Source: Phycisphaerae bacterium
GTDB taxonomy: Bacteria > Planctomycetota > Phycisphaerae > UBA1845
Assembly: GCA_021604825.1 (NCBI GenBank)
Contig: BQJS01000102.1
Location: 1-16,628, forward strand
Direction: 5' to 3'
Length of the DNA: 16,628 nucleotides
A program made the translations under genes and the position numbers. Below, piece after piece: positions 9,018 to 14,500 of this stretch (positions are counted from its first letter, which is position 1; each line of letters begins with the position of its first letter). Under the pieces are notes generated by a model. That model searched no databases. It had not been told where the DNA came from and saw only the letters and a list, made by a program, of their open reading frames with translations.

Positions 9018-11135
9018 TCACTCGGGCGCGGAACAGTACCACAAACACTCATCCGAAACTGTTTTGCCCGCAAACGTGCCAACGGCGTGAATCATGTTTT
9101 TCCCCTTCGACAGTTGGGCATCGGGCCACTCAAAGATGTGGTCGTTGCTTCGCTTCGCGGCATAGAGCTTGTCACCGACAGAAATGCTGACTGCGGAGCA
9201 GTTGCTGTACACTTTCACGGAGACAATCGGGTTGTCACGACGCTCCAGCCGTCGGCTCGTAATGTGAACAAACGGCTCCTTCGACCAATTTGCTTTGTAC
9301 CAATAAAATGAATCCTTCTTGGTGCGGCGATCATACGTCACCAACCCTTTGTCATTACGACCAGGTGTCCCACCCTCGTTGCGTTGATCGCTGGCAAAGT
9401 CGAACATGCTCCAGACAAAACTGCACCAGATGTAAGGGCGGGCTTGAATCTGCTGCCAATGGACTTCGTGAAAAAGCGCTTGGTATTCTTCGGGATGCCA
9501 AGGTCCATCGTGCCTTGGTTTCTTGGGCGGAAGTGCGTGGTGTTCAATATTGGCACCGGCGCCGTACTCGCTAATTCCGATTGGGATCAAGGGACGCCGC
9601 TCGTGCACTTGATCAATCCACGCACCGAAATCATCTGCAGATTCGTGGTACCATCCAAAATAGCGATTGAAGGCGACCAATTCGGTTTGCCAATTCGCCG
9701 GGTGTTCGTCGGGAGACGTCCCCGCGCACACAGATCGGCGCGTCGGATCCTCCTGCTCCACCAGGGCGGCGAGTTCGGTAACAAGCGGTGCGGGATCTGG
9801 GCCTGGCTCCCACGGCGCCGTAATTTCATTGTGTACGCCCCAGAAGCAAATTGACGGGTGATTGTAATTCTGCCGGATCAGTTCGATCAACTGCTGGCGA
9901 CTGTTTTCGCGGAATCCCGGCGCGTCGACAACCCGATTGATTAAAGGAATTTCCGCCCACACCACCAACCCCAACCGGTCGCACAAGTCATACACGTATG
10001 GATCATGTTGATAGTGGGCCAAGCGGACGGCTGTACAGCCCATCTCTCGGATCATGGCGAAATCTTCGTCGTGATGCGTACGACGAATTGCCCAGCCGAG
10101 ATTCTCACGATCTTGATGCCGGTTCACGCCATACAGCCGATATGGCTCGCCGTTGAGGGTGAATCCCTTGTCCGGGTCGACATTGAAAGTACGGATTCCA
10201 AACGGCTCCTCTACGCGGTCGACGACGCGATCGCCCACAAAGAGTGACAATGTGGCCGTGTACAAATACGGATCGGCTACTCCCTTCCACAAACGTGGAT
10301 CTCGCACGACCAGCGAAAGTAGCTTCATCGAGTTCCCCGGTGGAACCGCCTCTGGAGTCGTCTCGCTTTTTGCGACAACCTCGCCTTGAAGATCGGTCAA
10401 TTCGAGGCGCAACCGAACACCTTCCTTAGTCGAATCCGCATTGTTCAACTTGATGGATGCCGCGATCTTTGCTGCAACCGCATCCATGCGTTCCACTCGC
10501 AGGTACATACCAGCGGAGGCGTAGTCCAAAGGCGAAACACAAAGCGGGCCAGTGAACAGGAGCGATACATCTCGATAGATCCCTCCGAAAAATGTGAAGT
10601 CCGCCGAATAGGGCGGCACACTTTTGTCTGGCGCGTTGTTGACGAAAACCATCAGATCGTTGAGTTGCCCCCAACGGACGGCACCGGTCAATTCAAACAC
10701 AAACGCGGAGAATCCACCGCGATGGACTCCAATGGCTTGGCCATTCACAAGAACCCGGGCAACGATATTCGCCGCCCCAATGCGCAAGAAGACGCGTCGG
10801 CCCTCGCTTTGAACGGGGATTGCAATTCGACGCAGATAGGCCGTCGTTGTGCGTCGATAGTCGCCTCCACCATCTTGTCCGTCTGATGCGTTCAAAGTGT
10901 GCGGCAAATCAACAGGACTCACCTGTGATGCGCAAAAGAAGGGAGCCCGAGATGATCGAACGAGGTCGACCGCCATGAGCCAGCCATCATTGATCTCCAC
11001 CTGCTCTCGAACCGATGACCTCGATTGCCCAACTTTCGAGGTGGACGCTTCCGCGCCGATTGTCTGATCCGGCGCATCGATGCCATGGACGACCAACATC
11101 GACAATATGCCAAAACAGTACTGCAATTTCGCCAT
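9018..11135 (-). CDS. Secreted GH2 family beta-galactosidase-like enzyme
   Basis: 705 aa. A hydrophobic N-terminus (about 5-18) suggests export. A GH2 sugar-binding jelly-roll (about 45-195, with NGQAIGVHRGGF) is followed by an Ig-like domain (about 200-315) and a TIM barrel (about 318-600) with GVNRHQD, RLAHYQHDP and the catalytic motifs FWGVHNE (acid/base E437) and ISEYGAG (nucleophile E523). The C-terminal part (about 610-705) looks like the DUF4982-type beta-sandwich often found after GH2 barrels. The start ATG at 11135 has AAGGA upstream. It is the first gene of the minus-strand series. Unlike the other three hydrolases it has no CBM and no dockerin-like tail, so it may act in the periplasm on imported oligomers. 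Beta-galactosidase is the best family guess; beta-glucuronidase or beta-mannosidase activity is less likely but not excluded. Confidence 0.9.
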   Translation of the reverse strand: MAKLQYCFGILSMLVVHGIDAPDQTIGAEASTSKVGQSRSSVREQVEINDGWLMAVDLVRSSRAPFFCASQVSPVDLPHTLNASDGQDGGGDYRRTTTAYLRRIAIPVQSEGRRVFLRIGAANIVARVLVNGQAIGVHRGGFSAFVFELTGAVRWGQLNDLMVFVNNAPDKSVPPYSADFTFFGGIYRDVSLLFTGPLCVSPLDYASAGMYLRVERMDAVAAKIAASIKLNNADSTKEGVRLRLELTDLQGEVVAKSETTPEAVPPGNSMKLLSLVVRDPRLWKGVADPYLYTATLSLFVGDRVVDRVEEPFGIRTFNVDPDKGFTLNGEPYRLYGVNRHQDRENLGWAIRRTHHDEDFAMIREMGCTAVRLAHYQHDPYVYDLCDRLGLVVWAEIPLINRVVDAPGFRENSRQQLIELIRQNYNHPSICFWGVHNEITAPWEPGPDPAPLVTELAALVEQEDPTRRSVCAGTSPDEHPANWQTELVAFNRYFGWYHESADDFGAWIDQVHERRPLIPIGISEYGAGANIEHHALPPKKPRHDGPWHPEEYQALFHEVHWQQIQARPYIWCSFVWSMFDFASDQRNEGGTPGRNDKGLVTYDRRTKKDSFYWYKANWSKEPFVHITSRRLERRDNPIVSVKVYSNCSAVSISVGDKLYAAKRSNDHIFEWPDAQLSKGKNMIHAVGTFAGKTVSDECLWYCSAPE

Positions 11136-11326
11136 GACGAAGGATCCTTATTCCACAGAGATATAAACTGGTTACCGTGAGTGTAGTGGCTGGTCAACGA
11201 TACATCACTCCCCCAATATTGAACCACTCCTGAAGTTGGATCGAAAGGGCGCTTACATTTTGGCCCCCTGCTGAATGGACCTGTGCGACGAACGCCGGCC
11301 CTTCCTTGTGGGCAGTCTCGAGCAAG

Positions 11327-11355
11327 ATTAATTTTGAGAGCTTAGGTGTTATAAT
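11327..11355 (+). promoter_or_regulatory. Promoter-like repeat P0
   Basis: TATAAT at 11350-11355 is preceded by GTGT, and a TTAATTTTG block lies about 20 nt upstream. Both blocks recur at the same spacing in P1, 81 bp downstream. No gene follows directly. Confidence 0.4.
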
Positions 11356-11407
11356 AAAGAAAAGCTGATTCTGACGCTCTGCGCCTTGGCGCAATAGCCC
11401 GCAACTG

Positions 11408-11466
11408 CTTAATTTTGGGCCTTTTTGTGTTATAATATAATGAAGGGTAATTAGCTCTCAGACACT
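11408..11466 (+). promoter_or_regulatory. Promoter-like repeat P1
   Basis: TATAAT at 11431-11436 with a TTAATTTTG block upstream. The 36 bp from 11431 match P2 at 32 of 36 positions, including TATAATATAATGAAGGG, ATTAGCT and TCAG. It is now followed by an IS remnant rather than a gene, so it looks like an orphan copy of the cassette promoter. Confidence 0.55.
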
Positions 11467-11500
11467 TCACTGAATTGCATCGGACGACACAATCGTCCTG

Positions 11501-11734
11501 TTAAAATGCACTGCCAATCAAATTCAACGGGCAGCGATAGTACGTCTGCACCGTCACGCCGATCTGCTTGCAAGCATGCTCAACCGTCTGGTTCTGAGAA
11601 ATCAAAACCTCAGCTTCACGCAACTTATGAATGATCTGCTCCGTCGAATGACGAACCCTGCTCATGGCAATTCCTCCTCAATTAAGACCGAAATACTAAC
11701 CCAACAGGTGGATCAGTTTGAGGGGGAAAGGTCA
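11501..11734 (-). mobile_element. IS3-family orfA remnant and IS end
   Basis: The minus strand from 11665 encodes a protein starting MSRVRHSTEQIIHKLREAEV and continuing QNQTVEHACKQIGVTVQTYYR, the helix-turn-helix N-terminus of IS3-type OrfA transposase. It then runs into unrelated codons and stops at 11501 after 54 residues, where about 90 would be expected. GAGGAGG lies before the start. About 70 nt further upstream the sequence TGACCTTTCCCCC (ending at 11734 on the plus strand) looks like the terminal inverted repeat of the element. No orfB is present, so this is an immobile fragment. Confidence 0.8.
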
Positions 11735-11796
11735 TTCGCAAGGATGGTGGTCGTCAAGACAAGTGCTCGAGGTACTGTACTTCGATCGCGAACAGG

Positions 11797-11855
11797 TTCA
11801 TTTTACTACCAGTTTGTCGTATAATATAATGAAGGGCGATTAGCTTTCAGGCACT
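11797..11855 (+). promoter_or_regulatory. Cassette A promoter P2
   Basis: TTCATT at 11797-11802, a 17-bp spacer and TATAAT at 11820-11825. The same -35 hexamer, spacer length and near-identical -10 occur upstream of cassette B, and the sequence after the -10 is a 32/36 match to P1. Predicted transcription starts near 11832 and reads the five small genes of copy A. Confidence 0.7.
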
Positions 11856-11992
11856 GTTGTAGCCGGTGCCTAACGCGGTGTTTCGTCCGAAAGCGAGCCC
11901 AGTCCATCAAGTCAGCCGGACTGCGAAATCGTATCGCACCTCCACGATTCCCAAAACATTTCGATTCTTGAAATCAACTCAAATCTATTGTC

Positions 11993-12028
11993 GAACGATG
12001 ACAAAGCGCGCGGCGTTTCGGGGCGTTC
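11993..12028 (+). promoter_or_regulatory. Leader hairpin of cassette A
   Basis: Outer stem GAACG (11993-11997) with CGTTC (12024-12028); inner stem AAA/CGC with GCG/TTT. The 13-nt block TTTCGGGGCGTTC at 12016-12028 is identical in the cassette B leader. The following sequence GTTTATT is only a weak U-run, and GGAGG of the first gene follows about 13 nt later. It may be an attenuator or a translational control element. Confidence 0.5.
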
Positions 12029-12052
12029 GTTTATTCCTTTGGAGGTATCATT

Positions 12053-12214
12053 ATGTGCAGCATGCAATCTTTTTTGGGCTCGTTGTGTAAGCCATCGATG
12101 CATCAACAGCACGTTCGCGAACACAAACGCCAGCAGCCGTATGGCCCCGGTCGGCAGTATCGAAAAGAACGCCACATCGACTCGTATTTGCGACGGAAGC
12201 GCAACACTCGCTGA
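12053..12214 (+). CDS. Cassette A ORF1, small basic protein
   Basis: 53 aa, strongly basic. I do not recognise the family. The C-terminal half (KRQQPYGPGRQYRKERHIDS, then YLRRKRN) closely matches the first ORF of cassette B (RRQQPYGPGRQFRRTRHIDS, YWRRIRN), while the N-terminal halves differ. That shows which part is under selection. The start ATG at 12053 has GGAGGT 7 nt upstream. There is no signal peptide or membrane segment. The charge pattern would suit nucleic-acid binding, but that is only an inference. It is the first gene of the cassette, directly behind the leader hairpin. Confidence 0.75.
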   Translation: MCSMQSFLGSLCKPSMHQQHVREHKRQQPYGPGRQYRKERHIDSYLRRKRNTR

Positions 12215-12284
12215 GTTATTGCCCAAGGCGCTCGATTCCGCAATTCAGATGTCACCAACCACCCCATTTTTAAGGAGGCCCGTC

Positions 12285-12515
12285 ATGAAATCGCACCGCT
12301 TCAAGCAACCAAAACCACAGTCTGGTCCATCGCCACCGAATGCCCCATTTGATGCATGGCTGGTCATGGTGCGCACCCTTGTCGTCAAGCCGTTGTGGGG
12401 ATTGATTCAGGCGTCTTGGCGGCTTGTTGTGTCCAACCGCCACAAGAACAACGGTGAACCTTTGTCATCGCGACGACGCGACGCATCTCATCCTCGGCGT
12501 TCTCAACGCCCCTGA
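12285..12515 (+). CDS. Cassette A ORF2, basic protein with SGPSPP motif
   Basis: 76 aa, exactly the length of its cassette B homologue. Conserved features are SGPSPP, PFD-WL (about residues 13-25), VR-LV, an amphipathic middle segment and an Arg-rich end finishing RP. Family unknown. The start ATG at 12285 has TAAGGAGG 7 nt upstream, one of the strongest ribosome binding sites in the window. It lies 70 nt after ORF1. The last sense codons CGC CCC and then a stop are conserved with copy B. In the -1 frame the reading continues openly into ORF3 with codons conserved between copies, so a frameshifted ORF2-ORF3 fusion is possible. The middle segment could associate with membrane together with ORF3. 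Confidence 0.78.
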   Translation: MKSHRFKQPKPQSGPSPPNAPFDAWLVMVRTLVVKPLWGLIQASWRLVVSNRHKNNGEPLSSRRRDASHPRRSQRP

Positions 12516-12532
12516 ATTCAGGTGACAAATTC

Positions 12533-12658
12533 CTGCAGGTTGCTGGAGGTTTGCTCACCCTGATGATCACATTCAGGACCGCGCCGGTCACTTCAATTGC
12601 GATAGTCGTGGTCTTGCTGGCGCTACTCGGCCCTGGCGACAGCGACTCCAACCAGTAA
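12533..12658 (+). CDS. Cassette A ORF3, 41-codon hydrophobic hairpin protein
   Basis: 41 aa (QVAGGLLTLMITF, then a short polar turn RTAP, then a hydrophobic segment ending VVVLLALL, and an acidic tail GPGDSDSNQ). This predicts two membrane-spanning or membrane-dipping helices. Cassette B has an ORF of exactly the same length at the same place. The proposed start is CTG at 12533 with AGGTGA 7 nt upstream; in copy B it is TTG with AGGAGA at the same spacing. The reading frame is also open upstream, and codons for GDKF before the start are conserved, so it could instead be made by -1 frameshifting at the end of ORF2. Family not recognised. Confidence 0.6.
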   Translation: MQVAGGLLTLMITFRTAPVTSIAIVVVLLALLGPGDSDSNQ

Positions 12659-12728
12659 TTCACTCCGTCCTTCGCACTTCACAAGTTAGACCCATCCCCA
12701 AACGTAAACCCAGAACTCGATTAGCACA

Positions 12729-12747
12729 TGCGCCCAAGGTGCACGCA
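12729..12747 (+). promoter_or_regulatory. Conserved short hairpin before ORF4 (copy A)
   Basis: TGCG and CGCA flank a roughly 11-nt loop, about 7-8 nt before GAAAGGAG. This block is well conserved with 16147-16165 in copy B, whereas the 90 nt upstream of it are not. Confidence 0.4.
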
Positions 12748-12767
12748 GACCCTGAAAGGAGAACAAC

Positions 12768-12929
12768 ATGATCCTGACTTCCGATGACATCATCCCCAAG
12801 GAACACCATTTGCTGTTCTGTTCCGATCCCAAACTCGCCGACGAATTGGCCGACCGCCACGGGGTGCGGCGCAAAATGCAGCTACATGACCCAACGGTGA
12901 TCAATCGCAGCAGTGCCGAACGTTTGTAG
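12768..12929 (+). CDS. Cassette A ORF4, MILT-DD-IPKEHH protein
   Basis: 53 aa. The N-terminal 33 residues (MILTSDDIIPKEHHLLFCS, then LADELADRHGVR) closely match the cassette B protein; the C-terminus (about 35-53) does not. Family not recognised. The start ATG at 12768 has GAAAGGAG 6 nt upstream. It is soluble, with no export signal. A single Cys in LLFCS and the HH pair are conserved between copies, which could indicate metal or thioester chemistry, but two sequences are too few to say. It lies 80 nt before the ubiquitin-like gene and is probably cotranscribed with it. Confidence 0.75.
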   Translation: MILTSDDIIPKEHHLLFCSDPKLADELADRHGVRRKMQLHDPTVINRSSAERL

Positions 12930-13009
12930 CGACGACGTCAACACACATCGCAGCACACATCAATCCAAATTTCAATCTGAAAACTACACTCTTTGAAAGG
13001 ACCATTACC

Positions 13010-13237
13010 ATGCGCATTTTGTTCATCAACAACGACGGCGCCGGATTCGCCGATCACATCGAGATCGAACCCAACATGCCGGTCGCCAGGTTTTTTGCCC
13101 AAAAGTTACCGCACGGTCGCCCTGAAGATTATCTGATTCGCGTCAATCTCCAGCCAGTATCTCGCGATCAGATCTTGCATGAACGTGATCGAGTGACGAT
13201 CACGCCCACGAAGATCGAAGGTGCGATCGTTTCGTAG
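13010..13237 (+). CDS. Cassette A ORF5, ubiquitin-like beta-grasp protein (MoaD/ThiS-like)
   Basis: 75 aa, the size of MoaD/ThiS/ubiquitin-like proteins. The pattern fits a beta-grasp: strand 1 MRILFINNDG, strand 2 HIEIEPNMPV, helix ARFFAQKL, the segment EDYLIRVN leading to SRDQILHERDRVTITPTK. The latter is the typical 'turn then D-RV-I-P' end of small ubiquitin-like folds. It ends IEGAIVS and so lacks the terminal Gly-Gly of activated MoaD, ThiS or ubiquitin. Conjugation or sulfur transfer would need processing after the Gly of IEGA or a different chemistry. The start ATG at 13010 has GAAAGG 7 nt upstream. The copy B homologue is identical at 38 of 54 aligned residues. Fold is likely; function is open, since no E1/ThiF, E2 or JAB gene is in the window. 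Confidence 0.8.
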   Translation: MRILFINNDGAGFADHIEIEPNMPVARFFAQKLPHGRPEDYLIRVNLQPVSRDQILHERDRVTITPTKIEGAIVS

Positions 13238-13275
13238 ATCAGAAGTTCAAATCTGTTGGAAGATCAGTATTCCAT

Positions 13276-13312
13276 GCCGGAGGCGCGCTTATCGCGCCAC
13301 CGGCTTTTTTTT
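13276..13312 (+). terminator. Intrinsic terminator after the ubiquitin-like gene
   Basis: Textbook structure: GCCGG-A-GGCGCG stem, CTTAT loop, CGCGCC-A-CCGGC, followed by eight T. It is 38 nt past the ORF5 stop. The T-run directly abuts the GGAGG of the next ORF, so it may act as an attenuator rather than a full stop. Confidence 0.85.
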
Positions 13313-13327
13313 GGAGGACACTTGCTC

Positions 13328-13549
13328 ATGTCCACGCATAGAAACAAGCGGATTCCGCGTATCGCTGCCCGCGTCTGCGAGAATCTTCAGCGCAGATCAC
13401 GCTTATTCGCGCAGACCGATTTCTTGTGGCAACTACTCAACGAAATGCCGGAAATCCAGCGCGCATCAGCACGCCACAAGATCTCTCCCAGAACAGACGC
13501 TGGTCAGCCGCCGAAAAGCATTCACGTCGTGAATTGGCGCTATGCGTGA
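13328..13549 (+). CDS. Small basic protein downstream of cassette A (ORF6)
   Basis: 73 aa, basic, starting MSTHRNKRIPRIAARVCENL and containing LFAQTDFLWQLLNEMPEIQR. It looks helical, with no recognised domain. The start ATG at 13328 has GGAGG 11 nt upstream and is preferred over an in-frame ATG at 13256 that lies before the terminator hairpin. It ends in a GTGA overlap with the next ORF, the arrangement of translationally coupled genes. Transcription must pass the 13276-13312 terminator or start beyond it. Function unknown; it is a real gene by ribosome binding site and context, but without a homologue in the window. Confidence 0.55.
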   Translation: MSTHRNKRIPRIAARVCENLQRRSRLFAQTDFLWQLLNEMPEIQRASARHKISPRTDAGQPPKSIHVVNWRYA

Positions 13550-13716
13550 CACGACTTGAAGAAGAGCTTTGCCCGTCCTGTTTGGAGGAAGTCAACGAAG
13601 AGGAGATCAAAGACGATGAAGAAGAAGTCCAAGACTATTCAATCAACCAACAAGTCGGCAGTCCGCGCGAACGCATCCTGACCTGCCCTCCCACGTTAGT
13701 CTACGTGCTGAGCTAG
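13546..13716 (+). pseudogene. Acidic ORF7, truncated by IS insertion
   Basis: Reads from GTG at 13546, overlapping the ORF6 stop by 4 nt (GTGA). It starts MTRLEEELCPSCLEEVNEEE and is very acidic with a CPSC zinc-knuckle-like pair. From 13679 the codons are those of the IS3-type left end (TGACCTGCCC), so the last 12 or so residues are foreign and the native C-terminus is lost. In another frame, ATG 13616 (GAGGAG upstream) begins a short Lys-rich ORF MKKKSKTIQSTNKS that is stopped exactly by the TGA of the IS end. Only one of these two overlapping frames need be real; I favour the coupled acidic one weakly. Confidence 0.4.
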
Positions 13717-13855
13717 GATTTCGGTTTTGATTGAGGAGGATTCGTATGAGCAGCAGACGGCATTCGGCGAAGCAGACTGAAACGCGAAAGCGTTGAAACA
13801 CAAATTGCGTGAAGCCGAAGTTCTGATCGCCCAGAACCAAACGGGTGAGCCGCGA
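13679..13855 (+). mobile_element. Second IS3-family orfA remnant, plus strand
   Basis: Begins TGACCTGCCCTCCCACG, like the left end of the 11734 element. It then has GAGGAGG and ATG at 13746 with MSSRRHSAKQT, parallel to the other remnant's MSRVRHSTEQI. A stop follows at codon 17 because of an extra segment containing the hairpin AACGC-GAAA-GCGTT. After it, KLREAEVLIAQNQT resumes in a different frame, and the similarity ends near 13855. It is inactive. The two remnants point in opposite directions and bracket cassette A. Confidence 0.75.
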
Positions 13856-13954
13856 TCATCACTTCGGCTAAAGAGAAATTCTAGGCCATTGCCCTCTTCC
13901 GTGGCGATAGTGCCGTAACATTCACTTCGTCACTTATGCAATATATCCAAGCGA

Positions 13955-14167
13955 CTAGGGGAGGAGGTCGCGCGGTCTTACTCGTAGCGCCTTGGCCAAT
14001 TTCGCGATGTTCTCAATGCCGACATTCCGCTCTCCGCGCTCGATTCCGCCAATGTAATTACGATGGAGTTCGGCCTCAAAGCCGAGTTCTTCCTGCGACC
14101 AACCCATTTCTTCACGCAATTCGCGAAGCTTCTGGCCTACTTTGGATTTGATGTCCCCGATTCTCAT
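13955..14167 (-). CDS. XRE-family helix-turn-helix regulator
   Basis: 70 aa, a single Cro/CI-type HTH domain covering almost the whole protein: VGQKLRELREEMGWSQEELG, then the recognition helix region AELHRNYIGGIERGERNVGI and NIAKLAKALRVRPRDLL. The minimal size resembles phage or restriction-controller (C protein) regulators. The start ATG at 14167 has AGGTGTGA upstream. It is divergent from the zinc-ribbon membrane gene, and a palindrome (CACAC-GATAA-GTGTG, 14205-14219) lies in the shared upstream region, suggesting autoregulation. It lies between the two cassette copies and could control copy B or the membrane gene, but I see no similar palindrome at the cassette promoters. Confidence 0.9.
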   Translation of the reverse strand: MRIGDIKSKVGQKLRELREEMGWSQEELGFEAELHRNYIGGIERGERNVGIENIAKLAKALRVRPRDLLP

Positions 14168-14500
14168 CGTTGGACATCACACCTATAAGTAGTACAATCA
14201 TCTACACACGATAAGTGTGATTTATGCCCAACCCTTTAGTATGACTTGGGCCATTTTCCGCAGGGAATGACTGCCCAACGTCATAATGGCACTTAGACTT
14301 GCTCCGCGACGGCTGTTTTGGCAGGTCGAGGTTCAAGTGAAGTTGCCGCCGAAACGCAGTGACCCTGCGGAGAACAACATTGCCCAGGAAACGTCAACTC
14401 AATGCCCTTATGCATAGCCCGAGATTGGGCAAATGGCATTCAAATGACGCTGGATGGCCGATCGTTAACTTTTTTCGAAAATCTGACTGGAGGTGTATTG
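14168..14500. other. Divergent intergenic region with operator
   Basis: 333 bp between the XRE gene and the zinc-ribbon membrane gene. It holds the operator candidate at 14176-14221. The remainder has a 43-codon plus-strand ORF at 14286-14417 without a ribosome binding site, which I do not call. No RNA gene is visible. Confidence 0.5.
14176..14221. promoter_or_regulatory. Operator candidate for the XRE regulator
   Basis: Perfect palindrome CACAC-GATAA-GTGTG at 14205-14219. In addition, ATCACAC (14176-14182) and GTGTGAT (14215-14221) form an inverted pair across the likely promoter of the regulator (minus-strand ACTTATAGG). Such paired half-sites just upstream of a small XRE gene are typical of autorepression. 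Confidence 0.55.

Larger units (their letters stand above)
11136..11500. other. Intergenic region at the border of hydrolase locus and accessory island
   Basis: No convincing gene. The left part is upstream sequence of the GH2 gene. From about 11327 there are two promoter-like repeats (separate entries), a perfect hairpin TGCGCC-TT-GGCGCA at 11380-11393, and a second short hairpin GGACGA-CACAA-TCGTCC near 11482-11498. A 66-codon minus-strand ORF (11394-11194, TTG start) has no ribosome binding site and no recognisable domain. Confidence 0.5.
11735..12052. other. Cassette A promoter and leader region
   Basis: Non-coding stretch that holds promoter P2 and a roughly 220-nt leader. A small hairpin (AGGCAC / GTGCCT) lies about 11850-11872, just after the promoter repeat, and a longer conserved hairpin lies at 11993-12028 just before the first gene. 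No ORF here has a credible ribosome binding site. Confidence 0.6.

Noticed and set aside
11194..11394. 66-codon minus-strand ORF upstream of the GH2 gene
   Set aside because: TTG start without ribosome binding site, overlaps promoter repeat P0, no recognisable domain. A decayed gene fragment cannot be excluded.
12660..12904. Minus-strand ORFs opposite cassette A ORF4
   Set aside because: Cassette A ORF4 on the plus strand has a good ribosome binding site and a homologue in cassette B; the antisense frames have neither.
13643..13840. 65-codon minus-strand ORF over the second IS remnant
   Set aside because: Antisense to the orfA fragment, which is recognised on the plus strand.
11501..13855. 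Inverted IS remnants read as an active composite transposon carrying cassette A
   Set aside because: Both elements lack orfB and complete ends, and only one end of each is recognisable. At most this is a relic.
14328..14345. GGTTCAAG block resembling a tRNA T-loop
   Set aside because: The flanking bases do not pair into a T-stem, and no acceptor or anticodon arm can be drawn.
14286..14417. 43-codon plus-strand ORF between the XRE and zinc-ribbon genes
   Set aside because: No ribosome binding site and no homologous copy; insufficient support.
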